A DNA stretch of 64,000 nucleotides, taken from positions 39,604,501 through 39,668,500 of the forward strand of contig OX940863.1 of assembly GCA_954871525.1 (NCBI GenBank), written 5' to 3'. The stretch is from Parietaria judaica. Taxonomy: Eukaryota; Streptophyta; Magnoliopsida; Rosales; Urticaceae. Positions 11,452 to 20,735 of the stretch are shown here, in pieces. Position 1 is the first letter of the stretch, and the number at the start of each line of letters is the position of its first letter. Below the pieces are notes generated by a model that was not told where the DNA came from, searched no databases, and saw only the letters and a list, made by a program, of their open reading frames with translations. The position numbers and the translations under genes are program-made.

Positions 11452-12643
11452 TGTTAGGTTACTCTTTATTTAGTTGCGTAGGCATGAGATCCTGACTTTA
11501 TATATGAGTTGATAAACTAGATAGTTTCGTGTATGGTTATATATATCAAATCACGTATATTCTATATTACCAAGGTATTCTTCCGTCGTAAGTGAGTGAC
11601 TATAAACTAAATTAAAGACAAGACTATATGGAAGTAAATAGTAAATACTAATAGTTACTAGATCGTTTCTTAAAAAAATAAATTCAAATGCATGGAAAAA
11701 AAAAGAAAAGAAAAGAAAAGAGATCTATTATACACAGAGTATCAAGTGATAAAGCAATTATAGATTATGCTAATTGTTCTTATATATTTAGTTTCATGAA
11801 ATTGCGATGAATATAAGAAAATAAATTGGAGTGAACCCACATTTTATCAATGAAAGCTCAACGGAAACCGAAAAAACACACCGCCTTATTATAAATTTTA
11901 CAAAAAACCGCTCTCTTATTACAAGAACCAGTCGATAACATCATAAAAGTTCAAAACTGCTTAAAACCCGGTGTAAACCCCAAAACACAAAAATCCATAA
12001 AAATACCAAAATCCCCAACTTTAGTTTAAAAGGTTTATTACCTCAAAAAAAAAAAGTTTAAAAGGTTTAAAAGTACTCAATTATATTAAATTTTATTAAA
12101 ATTCCAAAATATTACTCCACAAACCCTATTAAAACCCAAAGCACATAAGACTCTAACTAGATATTATATAATTAAATAATTTATATTAATGATTAATATA
12201 CATAATTAATATTTCTAAATACTATTATTTTAAGAAACACTCAATTATCCGTATGAGATACCGGTTTTCAAAGTCTCACGGACCCTCTATACCGTAAGAT
12301 TGGACTATCAAGCGGTTATCGGTTTCCGAACTCTAAAAGATGAATGACAACAGCATAAGAGTAATCTTTTCAGTAAATTGAAGTCTACTTTGTTTGTGTA
12401 AAGAAGAGGACAGAAATGAAAAAGGGGAAACGTGGACCCATGAAAGAAGTTGAACCATTTGCGGTAAACAGGAAATGAAAAGTAAGAAGAGTAATGGTAA
12501 TGATAGCAGAAAAAGTAGGCAATGATTAGAATCCCCAAATGAAAATTGAATTACCAACCAGAGAAGGAGCGAGCTGCCTTAGTGGCGTTGAGGATGGACC
12601 TCGCAGCTCTGGAAGCGGATCTGAAAATGTGAGAGGAGCTCAT
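9679..12643 (-). CDS. NDPK3: nucleoside diphosphate kinase, organelle-targeted (NDPK3 type), seven coding exons
   Basis: Transfers the terminal phosphate from ATP to other nucleoside diphosphates through a phospho-histidine. Minus-strand exons are 12559-12643, 10907-11035, 10705-10742, 10551-10601, 10300-10467, 9898-10010 and 9679-9802. They join in phase through GT-AG introns to give 235 aa. Residues 1-28 ([20 protein letters not shown]...) are Ser/Arg/Ala-rich with almost no acidic residues, like a mitochondrial presequence. A hydrophobic stretch, [11 protein letters not shown], precedes the kinase domain (about 86-235). Conserved features are [16 protein letters not shown] (86-101) and the active-site RNIIHGSDG with catalytic His199. 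Length and layout match plant type III NDPKs, known from the mitochondrial intermembrane space and inner membrane. No break or missing key residue is seen, so the gene looks functional. Confidence 0.95.
11075..11119. repeat. (TA)n microsatellite in NDPK3 intron 1
   Basis: An alternating AT run. It directly follows TACTTGTAATTTGCATATAT, which recurs before the second AT run at 11413. Confidence 0.9.
11413..11451. repeat. second (TA)n microsatellite in NDPK3 intron 1
   Basis: An AT run interrupted once. It is preceded by a near-identical copy of the 20 bases upstream of the run at 11075, which implies a local duplication. Confidence 0.85.
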
Positions 12644-12662
12644 CTTCTTCGAGAGTGTTGAT

Positions 12663-12692
12663 GAGATTGAGATTGAGATTGAGATTGAGATG
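12663..12692. repeat. GAGATT hexamer repeat in the NDPK3 leader
   Basis: About five tandem GAGATT units lie just upstream of the NDPK3 ATG (12643 on the minus strand). On the transcript they read as a pyrimidine-rich AATCTC tract in the 5' UTR, a common type of length-variable plant leader repeat. Confidence 0.8.
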
Positions 12693-13435
12693 AGAGTGTT
12701 GGGATACGTAGTAGTGGCACTGCCAGTTCCAAGGCGGAACCCTACGCAACCCCAGACTTTTGAGCAACTCACAGCCAATGGCACCACGACACGTAAGAGG
12801 GCACCATTATGTACGTACGACATACCCACATATACGACGCAAATTGCAATGCGTTTGACCGAAGCCACCATTTTCTTTTTCTATTCCAACTGCGTTTCGC
12901 ATGGTTTTAGGAGATCTAAGTATACGCGTCACGTGGCCGTCTAACATAGCTTAAACAATATGGTATTGAACATTGCGACGGTGTATTTCCGATCAAAGTA
13001 TGACGCTATTACCGTCAAAAATTGATTTAGTGACTTATCTACGAGAAACTGATGAAATTAATTATTTTGGCCATTAAAAAATAAATTTTATGACTTATTT
13101 ATATATATTTAAAAGAAGAATCTACAAATATTATTAAAGTATCGAGAAAAGAAGAATCTACAAAGTAAGTTGACAATTTAACATCATGAAATCACTGCAT
13201 TGGAGAATCCTCCAATTCTACAATTTTTGAGTTTTTTTTAGCTACAACGCTTATTTGTAGCTACAAAACGTTCAACCTTTTAATTACTTTTAATAGATTT
13301 TAATAAAGAAAGACATGCTTTAAAAGTTCCTAACTCCCCGACTCAGTAACTATTCATATTCCTCTCTATTATCCTCTTTAATAAGCCAACACCACGATTA
13401 CCCTTCAAAAAGTTCCTCAATCGTCACCATTCTTT
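12693..13435. promoter_or_regulatory. upstream region of NDPK3
   Basis: No coding sequence is recognised. The first few hundred bases presumably hold the minus-strand NDPK3 promoter. The rest (about 12960-13400) is AT-rich with no clear element. Confidence 0.35.
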
Positions 13436-13615
13436 CCTTCCGCGTAGTCTCCGCCTCCGCCTCGCCGTCTCGCAGTCTCCGCCTCCGCCTCGCCCTCGCG
13501 CATTCTCAGCCTCTGCCTCGCCGTCTCACAGCCTCCGTCTCCGCCTTGTCGTCGCGCAATCTCCGCCTACGCTTCGCCGTCGCGCACTCTCTGCCTCCGC
13601 CTCACCATTGCGCAG
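13436..13615. repeat. GC-rich imperfect tandem repeat (CGCCTCCGCCTCGCCGTC-like)
   Basis: Around six imperfect units of about 30 bp built from CTCCGCCTCCGCCTCGCC and GTCGCGCA. It stands out sharply from the AT-rich surroundings. The run ends before ACATCCAAAAGGTAAAAATA, which could be a splice donor, so this may be the first exon of a plus-strand transcript interrupted by the LTR element at 13867. No protein family is recognised. Confidence 0.6.
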
Positions 13616-13866
13616 ACAATTACATCGACCTCGACGAGGCCCTCTTCATCTTCTGCTTGCTTATACATCCAAAAGGTAAAAATATATATCTTTACTTATT
13701 ACATCTTCCCGTGTGGCTGATTATGAAAGTTTTGGGTTTGATATGTTTTGACGAAGAGACAGTACTTTTTTATTTATATCTCAAGCGATATGCAAAAGCC
13801 GAATCTCAAGCGATATGCAAGCCATTTTTGCACCTTCTCTTACAATACAAAATGGAAGCACTCTGT

Positions 13867-14433
13867 TGATGTGGATCCACGATTCCGTCACACATACCAA
13901 CGTCGGAATAAGAGCGGCAACACATCGAAAAGTGGCTAGGAATAAGGCACGGGAGTAGTAGAATTTATTTATTGCTTTTGTCGAGTCCATTTAATTAGTG
14001 TCGTTGTCGTTTTCCTTTGTTTGGAAACTTTCTATTTTTATTAGCTTCCGTTTAGGGAAACTTTCCCAAATTGTGTGAGCCTATATATAGGCTATTTTAT
14101 TAATGAAATAAATCAGCCTCCAAGAATTCTAATCTTTCATCGAGATTAGGGTTAGGAAGGTTTTCTATCCTTCTTTCTCTCTTGTTATCGTGACTGGCCT
14201 CTTGTTAGTGTGGCTGGTCAAGTTCGATTGTGTGAAGGGCAGAGAAGGAAATCGTGTGAAGACTGAAGAAGGGGAATCCAGCAGACTTGGCCCATGCGAG
14301 TTTCTGGAGGGGCTGGGCTGAAAGAATTCAGCAAAGTCTGGCAGTGTGGCGAAGGAGAAGGAAGGCGAACTAGAGGGTAGACGTGAGGGTACGAATGGTC
14401 CGGTAACCCGATCTCAAACGCGGGGACATAATA
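13867..14433 (+). repeat. 5' LTR of the chromovirus
   Basis: Begins TGATGTGGATCC and ends ACATAATA; the terminal CA has become TA, compared with the 3' copy. CTATATATAG at 14081-14090 is a good TATA box, and AATGAAATAAATC about 20 bp later resembles a polyadenylation signal. An open frame begins inside it at 14346 and runs on into gag. Confidence 0.93.
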
Positions 14434-14436
14434 ATT

Positions 14437-14448
14437 TGGTATCAGAGC
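14437..14448 (+). other. primer-binding site (initiator tRNA-Met)
   Basis: TGGTATCAGAGC, complementary to the 3' end of plant initiator tRNA-Met, lies a few bases inside the 5' LTR. This is the usual primer for Ty3/gypsy chromoviruses. Confidence 0.92.
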
Positions 14449-14468
14449 CAACCGGAACGACGAACCCT

Positions 14469-17400
14469 ATGGAATCAGACGAAAATCGACACGGGAAAGG
14501 AATGGACGAAGCCTCACGGAAATACGTGGAGAAGGCAATGTTGGTGCAGAAATCTGTGATGGCAGCGGCGATCGGCGAATCGGAAGGGAAGCTGACCGGA
14601 CAAATCCAAGACCTTAACACCCTCGTTAAGGGTTTGGTTGAGTCAATGGCAGATTGGACAGCTTCGCGGGAGGAAGAACGGGGTCTCAATCGGGGGTCTA
14701 GCGATCGCATAGTGACCGAACCAAGGGCTCAAATGTATCCACAGCGGCGTATTGACGATAACGTGGGTAGCTCGGTCTACCCCCGTAATCCCTACAGCCC
14801 GAGCGCTGCTCGGCATGATGATTGGGCAAGGAACGCGGAAGAAGACGAGAGGATGAGAAGAGGGAAATATGGACTCACCACGGAACGAGATTGGCCAGTT
14901 CGTCCCATTGGGAGGAACACGCCCGAGAAATCCGACAAACCGCAGGAAAAGTTCCAAGGAACAAACCCCATCCCAAGGGGGGAGTTTCCATCGTTTGACG
15001 GAGAGACGGGATCAAACCCAACAACATGGCTTCGCAAGTGTGACGATTATTTCGAGGATCAATGTGTCACGAAGGACGATGCTAAAGTCCGACACGCACG
15101 GGGAGCTCTCACCGGACCGGCACACGAATGGTATGAGCAGATTCGGAATTTGGTCGAGAATTATCTCACGTGGAAGGAATTCAAGGCGGTATGCACGGAC
15201 AGATTTGGAGTTCCCGACACCGCAAATCCCATCGGCGAAATATGCAATCTCCGCCAAACCGGCACGGCGGACGAGTATTGTAAGGCTTTCACCACCCTCA
15301 ATAACAAACACCACCAATTATCTAACCAAGTACTTATGTGGTTATTTTGTGTGGGACTCACCGACGAGCTTCGCCGAGAGGTTGAGCATCAACGTCCGAC
15401 ATCCATATTCAAGGCAATGAAATTCGCCAGGAACATTGAGTTTAGAGTTCCGTACGACAAGGGACCACGAGCTTTCTACGGATTTCACGCACCAAGTAAG
15501 GTGCGAGAAGCGGGAGGGAACCGTGGGGGACAAGCTCCCTCGGTAAAAGCCATACCGAACAGGCCAAACGCCGGGGAGGAGAGACGTCAAGAACCCAAAA
15601 CAGGGGGCGGAGCAGCTCCTAAAAAAACATGGAAGAAGCTTACTTTCGCGGAGATGGCGGAGCGTAGAGGCAAGGGGTTATGTTTTAATTGCGACGACAA
15701 GTATTCACACGGGCACGTGTGTAACCCGGTGCTTTTCTACATAACTCTTCGAATGGACGACGAAGAAATGGAAGAGGAAGTGGACATGGAAGACATAGAG
15801 TCGGCCTTCATATCCGATTGTGCATTCCTTGGAAAGAAAACGGCAAAGACTTTTCAAGTCCGAGCCAAAGTCACTAATGAAACCGGGTGGACGCTAGTGG
15901 ATACGGGTAGCTCGCACAACTTCATTAAGAAGGATTTTGTGGAGAAAATCGGGCTTCCGATCATCAAAAGACTGGGGCTCACGGTGGGACTTCCTAACGG
16001 AGGTCGCTTATCAATCGACGGGTATTGCAAAAATGTACCATTGACAATCCAAGGCGTAACTTTCAAGACAAATTGCTTCGTCATATCGTTACAAGGGTTC
16101 GACGTCATCCTCGGCATGACATGGCACAACGCGCTCGGGGAAGTGATTTGGAACGGGAATGATTCGACCATTTCATTTGGTTTTGAGGGGCAGCGTGTAC
16201 AATGGAAAAGCGAGGCGGAAGAAAAGCAAGCGGGGGGAAGTTTGAACCACTTATCATTGACCGAGATCGAGGATCTTGCGGCGTGGTTTGACGAGGGCGA
16301 GATTTTCTCCACTAAACCTTCCAAACCGACTTGCGAGGAAATAGTGAACGAACGGGCAGCAAAGGCCGCTTGCTGGGCACTCGCCAACACGCACACCGAA
16401 CCGGGGTTAACAAGTCTCATCGAAGAATTTAGTGACATCTTCGCCACACCGACCGGGCTGCCACCGCGACGCTCGTGTGACCACAAAATCAGATTGCTCA
16501 ACGGCACGGACCCCGTCACCGTCCGACCATATCGATATCCGCACTTACAAAAGGACGAAATTGAGCGTCAATGCGCCGAGATGCTCAAAGCCGGGATTAT
16601 TAGGCGAAGTTCTTCGCCTTTTTCATCACCGGTACTCCTCGTCAAGAAGTCCGATAATTCGTGGCGCATGTGCATGGATCTCCGGGAACTTAATAAGGTC
16701 ACGGTGAAGGATAAGTTTCCAATTCCGGTCGTCGAGGAGCTTCTAGACGAGTTGCATGGAGTGCGCTTTTTCACTAAGCTCGACTTAACCGCGGGTTACC
16801 ACCAAATCCGCATGCACGAGGACGACGTCGAGAAGACGGCTTTCCGTACACACCACGGGCATTTCGAGTTTCTTGTGATGTCGTTCAGACTTACGAACGC
16901 CCCATCAACTTTCCAAGGCCTCATGAACTCGGTTTTCGACGACATGTTACGGAAAAGCGTCTTGGTTTTCTTCGACGACATCCTCGTCTATAGTCGTTCA
17001 TGGGACGAACACGTTATTCACGTTCGAGCGGTGTTCGAGCGATTGCGCGAGAACGGGCTGTTCTTAAAGAAATCAAAGTGCGCTTTTGGTCGTTCGGAGG
17101 TCAGCTATTTAGGCCACGTCATTTCACACGACGGAGTGCGCGTCGACGAATCCAAAGTGGAAGCGGTGACGAAGTGGCCTCAACCGACAACAACTCGGGG
17201 TGTACGGGGATTTCTTGGTTTGTCCGGTTACTACCGGAAATTTATACGAGACTATGGCGTGGTCGCAAGTCCGCTCACAAGCTTACTTCGCCGCTCCGGG
17301 TTCACGTGGGATCAACGAGCTACCGAAGCCTTCACGGGACTAAAGAAAGCACTCTCCGAGGCTCCGGTTCTTGCGCTGCCCGACTTTAGTGAGGAGTTCA

Positions 17401-19310
17401 TGGTGGAGTGTGATGCTTCGGGCAGTGGCATTGGAGCGGTATTGCAACAAAAAGGGCACCCGGTAGCATTTTTTAGCCGGAAATTGGCGGACCGACACTC
17501 TAAACTAGCGGCGTACGAGCGTGAACTAATCGGCCTCGCCAAGGCCATCATACATTGGCGTCCGTACCTTTGGGGGCGTCCGTTCACGATTCGAACCGAT
17601 CACTCAAGCTTAAAGCATCTTTTGGAACAACGTCTTACCACGCCACCGCAAATCCATTGGGTTTGCAAACTATTGGGTTATGACTTCACAGTGGAATACC
17701 GAGCGGGATCATTAAACCGGGTAGCGGACGCACTCTCACGACGCGACGAGGATTGTGACAAAGATCCCTCGGGAGAACTAAATGCCATCACTATAGGCGA
17801 TGAGAGTTTCAAGACCAAACTTCGGTCGGAATTCGATTCGGCCAAGCCACTTCGCGAATTGCGGGCTCGGGTTCTAGCGGGCGAACTCACCGCGGGGTGG
17901 GAGGTTCGAGAGGGCCTCGTTTGGTACAAGGGCAGGTTGGTACTCGGGGAGGGTTCGGGATTAATTCCGGACGCACTTACGGCATTTCATACACTCGGTC
18001 ACGAAGGAGTTCAAAAAACCATGGACCGAATTCGGAAAGATTTCTATTGGCGAGGGTGGAAGCGTGCGGTGCAAGAATTTGTGGCACGGTGTCAAACGTG
18101 TCAACGAAATAAATGGGAAGCCCTTCAACCAAGCGGGCTGCTCCAACCACTTCCGGTTCCTCACCGAGTTTGGGCGGATATCTCCATGGACTTTGTGGAA
18201 GCGTTGCCGACTTCACACGGAAAAAGCGTCATCTTGGTCGTCGTCGACCGTTTCTCCAAGTATGCACACTTTATTCCACTTAGCCATCCTTTCACGGCCG
18301 TATCGGTAGCTAAGGCTTTTTTCTCCGAGATTGTGCGTCTTCATGGTTTCCCGGAATCTATTGTGTCGGACCGAGATAAAGTGTTCTGTAGTACCTTTTG
18401 GAAGGAGTTGTTTCGCTTGGCGGGTACGTCCCTTTGCTTCTCCACGGCATATCACCCGCAATCGGACGGCCAAACGGAAGTCGTCAACCGCATGATGGAG
18501 ATGTATCTCCGCTGTATAACGGGTGAAAATCCCAGGAAATGGCTTGCTTGGCTCCCTTGGATTGAGTACGTGTACAACACATCGTTCCATTCCGCACTCA
18601 AGACGTCGCCATTTCGGATGGTTTACGGCCGAGAACCTCCTCGCCTCATCAAATACACCGCGGGCAGCACCATTGTGGACGAACTCGATGTCGCATTAGC
18701 GCGACGGGAAGCATTTTTGGGGGCAGCGAGGGACCGCTTGGTGGAAGCTCAAAAACGGATGAAGGAGCACTACGACGACCATCATCGGCTCGTCAATTTC
18801 GAGGTGGGCGAATGGGTTTGGCTTAAACTACACCCTTATCGTCAACTCTCAGTGTCGAAGACGGCGTACCACAAGCTTTCACCTCGTTTCTACGGACCCT
18901 TCAAGATCTTAGCTCGCATCGGGACGGTTTCTTACCGCTTAGAAATGCTCCCGAACTCCCGCATTCACGACGTCTTCCATGTCTCCCTGCTCAAAGGCCA
19001 CAAGGGAGCTACACCGACCACCATAGGCGACCTTCCACGGGTTTTCGAAGGCCATACGATACCTTCTCGGCCGCACAAGCTCCTCCGCGCAAGGCGTCGT
19101 CTTGGCGAACGTGAGCTGCTCGTACAGTGGACATTCGACGCACCGGAGGAAGCCACGTGGGAGAACGCAGCAGCTTTATTGGAGTCATTCCCGGAGCTTG
19201 AGCTTGAGGACAAGCTCATTGTCGAGGAAGGGAGTAATGATGTGGATCCACGATTCCGTCACACATACCAACGTCGGAATAAGAGCGGCAACGCATCGAA
19301 AAGTGGCTAG
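14469..19310 (+). CDS. gag-pol polyprotein with C-terminal chromodomain
   Basis: A single frame of 1,613 aa from the ATG at 14469; the same frame is open further upstream to 14346, inside the LTR. Domain order: Gag (about 170-370); zinc knuckle CFNCDDKYSHGHVC (405); aspartic protease with LVDTGSSHNF (Asp478); reverse transcriptase with TKLDLTAGYHQIRM and the catalytic FFDDILVYS (836, Phe in place of the usual Tyr); RNase H with VECDAS (Asp at 982); integrase zinc-binding region with RCQTCQRNK; integrase core Asp1241, Asp1301, Glu1337 (DD35E); and a chromodomain-like end with LLVQWTFDAPEEATWE (about 1550-1585). The order protease-RT-RNaseH-integrase marks Ty3/gypsy; the chromodomain marks chromoviruses and should steer insertion into marked chromatin. 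The stop lies 73 bp inside the 3' LTR, so the last residues are LTR-encoded. No frameshift or early stop was found. Confidence 0.95.
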   Translation: MESDENRHGKGMDEASRKYVEKAMLVQKSVMAAAIGESEGKLTGQIQDLNTLVKGLVESMADWTASREEERGLNRGSSDRIVTEPRAQMYPQRRIDDNVGSSVYPRNPYSPSAARHDDWARNAEEDERMRRGKYGLTTERDWPVRPIGRNTPEKSDKPQEKFQGTNPIPRGEFPSFDGETGSNPTTWLRKCDDYFEDQCVTKDDAKVRHARGALTGPAHEWYEQIRNLVENYLTWKEFKAVCTDRFGVPDTANPIGEICNLRQTGTADEYCKAFTTLNNKHHQLSNQVLMWLFCVGLTDELRREVEHQRPTSIFKAMKFARNIEFRVPYDKGPRAFYGFHAPSKVREAGGNRGGQAPSVKAIPNRPNAGEERRQEPKTGGGAAPKKTWKKLTFAEMAERRGKGLCFNCDDKYSHGHVCNPVLFYITLRMDDEEMEEEVDMEDIESAFISDCAFLGKKTAKTFQVRAKVTNETGWTLVDTGSSHNFIKKDFVEKIGLPIIKRLGLTVGLPNGGRLSIDGYCKNVPLTIQGVTFKTNCFVISLQGFDVILGMTWHNALGEVIWNGNDSTISFGFEGQRVQWKSEAEEKQAGGSLNHLSLTEIEDLAAWFDEGEIFSTKPSKPTCEEIVNERAAKAACWALANTHTEPGLTSLIEEFSDIFATPTGLPPRRSCDHKIRLLNGTDPVTVRPYRYPHLQKDEIERQCAEMLKAGIIRRSSSPFSSPVLLVKKSDNSWRMCMDLRELNKVTVKDKFPIPVVEELLDELHGVRFFTKLDLTAGYHQIRMHEDDVEKTAFRTHHGHFEFLVMSFRLTNAPSTFQGLMNSVFDDMLRKSVLVFFDDILVYSRSWDEHVIHVRAVFERLRENGLFLKKSKCAFGRSEVSYLGHVISHDGVRVDESKVEAVTKWPQPTTTRGVRGFLGLSGYYRKFIRDYGVVASPLTSLLRRSGFTWDQRATEAFTGLKKALSEAPVLALPDFSEEFMVECDASGSGIGAVLQQKGHPVAFFSRKLADRHSKLAAYERELIGLAKAIIHWRPYLWGRPFTIRTDHSSLKHLLEQRLTTPPQIHWVCKLLGYDFTVEYRAGSLNRVADALSRRDEDCDKDPSGELNAITIGDESFKTKLRSEFDSAKPLRELRARVLAGELTAGWEVREGLVWYKGRLVLGEGSGLIPDALTAFHTLGHEGVQKTMDRIRKDFYWRGWKRAVQEFVARCQTCQRNKWEALQPSGLLQPLPVPHRVWADISMDFVEALPTSHGKSVILVVVDRFSKYAHFIPLSHPFTAVSVAKAFFSEIVRLHGFPESIVSDRDKVFCSTFWKELFRLAGTSLCFSTAYHPQSDGQTEVVNRMMEMYLRCITGENPRKWLAWLPWIEYVYNTSFHSALKTSPFRMVYGREPPRLIKYTAGSTIVDELDVALARREAFLGAARDRLVEAQKRMKEHYDDHHRLVNFEVGEWVWLKLHPYRQLSVSKTAYHKLSPRFYGPFKILARIGTVSYRLEMLPNSRIHDVFHVSLLKGHKGATPTTIGDLPRVFEGHTIPSRPHKLLRARRRLGERELLVQWTFDAPEEATWENAAALLESFPELELEDKLIVEEGSNDVDPRFRHTYQRRNKSGNASKSG
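19223..19234 (+). other. polypurine tract
   Basis: GAGGAAGGGAG just upstream of the 3' LTR at 19238 is the expected plus-strand priming site. It also lies inside the coding frame, encoding part of the polyprotein's tail. Confidence 0.8.
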
Positions 19311-19803
19311 GAATAAGGCACGGGAGTAGTAGAATTTATTTATTGCTTTTGTCGAGTCCATTTAATTAGTGTCGTTGTCGTTTTCCTTTGTTTGGAAACT
19401 TTCTATTTTTATTAGCTTCCGTTTAGGGAAACTTTCCCAAATTGTGTGAGCCTATATATAGGCTATTTTATTAATGAAATAAATCAGCTCCAAGAATTCT
19501 AATCTTTCATCGAGATTAGGGTTAGGAAGGTTTTCTATCCTTCTTTCTCTCTTGTTATCGTGACTGGCCTCTTGTTAGTGTGGCTGGTCAAGTTCGATTG
19601 TGTGAAGGGCAGAGAAGGAAATCGTGTGAAGACTGAAGAAGGGGAATCCAGCAGACTTGGCCCACGCGAGTTTCTGGAGGGGCTGGGCTGAAAGAATTCA
19701 GCAAAGTCTGGCAGTGTGGCGAAGGAGAAGGAAGGCGAACTAGAGGGTAGACGTGAGGGTACGAATGGTCCGGTAACCCGATCTCAAACGCGGGGACATA
19801 ACA
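19238..19803 (+). repeat. 3' LTR of the chromovirus
   Basis: Matches the 5' LTR except for a few substitutions and a one-base deletion in CAGC(C)TCCAAG. Ends ACATAACA, followed by the TSD TCTGT. Confidence 0.95.
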
Positions 19804-19808
19804 TCTGT

Positions 19809-20483
19809 TTCATTCACCTGCTCGGTCTCTGATAGAACTCACTAGCATGTTGGAGAAATCCACCGATCGAACTCACTATCAAGTTTTTGTTTCATGGGGC
19901 TTTCGGAAGTTTTTTTTCTTTCTTTCTTCGAACACCCCGTTTATTAATTTAATTTATATTGTCAGTTAATTTTTTTTTCAATCTTTGATGTTACAGCGAA
20001 TTCGTCGGCATCATCTACGATTTTGCCAAGGTATCTCTTTTGATTTATTTTTATTTTTTCTCAATTTTTGTTTTAAACTTTTGTTTTCCTGTGTTTGAAA
20101 CTCTAACTCTGTATGGATTTTAAGTAAAAAAGCATGTTGCAATTGCGAGGATGGAAAAACATAATCTATGTCAAAACTCATACCTAATGCTAAATTTTTA
20201 CATGTTTCCCTGTTTTGTTTGGAACACTGAGATCGAATAATGATCCTGATCAAGAATGCACTCTTGAAGTGTCAATTCAAATCTGAATCGTTAATTACCT
20301 ATGACACGCTATGTTTGCATTTATTTTTAATGCAATGAGAAGTTTTGATTCAAACAAACTGATGGCCATTAGGTAAGCTAAATGGTTATTTAACCAAGGT
20401 TAATTGCAGCAAACTTGGCGACTTCCAAATGCTCCAGGGATTTGTCTAGCCAAGTTGTTAGAATCAAGATCGAGTAGCATTAG
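19809..20483. other. flank with exon-like fragments, possibly a disrupted transcript
   Basis: This follows the chromovirus insertion site. A possible small exon, CGAATTCGTCGGCATC...GCCAAG|GTATCT (about 19997-20031), and an acceptor TTAATTGCAG|CAAACTTGGCG (about 20409) suggest remnants of a plus-strand gene continuing from the GC-rich repeat at 13436. The protein pieces match no family I know. A second retroelement sits at 20484, so any such gene is broken twice. Confidence 0.2.
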
Positions 20484-20735
20484 TGATGTAGATCCGCTTT
20501 ATAGGAAAGACAATAAAACACTAAAATGCAACAAGAGCTCGTCTTTTTTATTCATTATTCAAAATCCCCCCCTCCCCATAGGAGAAGTGTTCTTCTTATA
20601 CATGAAGACCAATTTTATTACTTGCCTATTTTAACAGTAATGAAATAAAGAAAATAATCAACAGAATAAAAAGAAATAAAGGCATTAAAAACATGAATTA
20701 TTTTATGGGATTTGTGGACATCGTATACTGCATCA
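20484..20735 (-). repeat. 3' LTR of the short element
   Basis: 252 bp with TG...CA ends. About nine differences from the other LTR make this insertion clearly older than the two larger LTR elements in the window. Confidence 0.9.

Larger units (their letters stand above)
13867..19803 (+). mobile_element. intact chromovirus (Ty3/gypsy LTR retrotransposon)
   Basis: A 5,937-bp element flanked by the perfect 5-bp duplication TCTGT (13862-13866 and 19804-19808). LTRs of 567 and 566 bp begin TGATGTGG. The 3' copy ends ACATAACA and the 5' copy ACATAATA. They differ by about three substitutions, the terminal C/T and one 1-base indel, so insertion is recent. A primer-binding site for initiator tRNA-Met and a polypurine tract are present, and one uninterrupted gag-pol frame ends in a chromodomain-like region. 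It could still be active. Confidence 0.95.

Noticed and set aside
13546..13869. 107-residue plus-strand frame through the GC-rich repeat
   Set aside because: It runs through a probable splice donor and into the LTR. Its composition comes from the tandem repeat.
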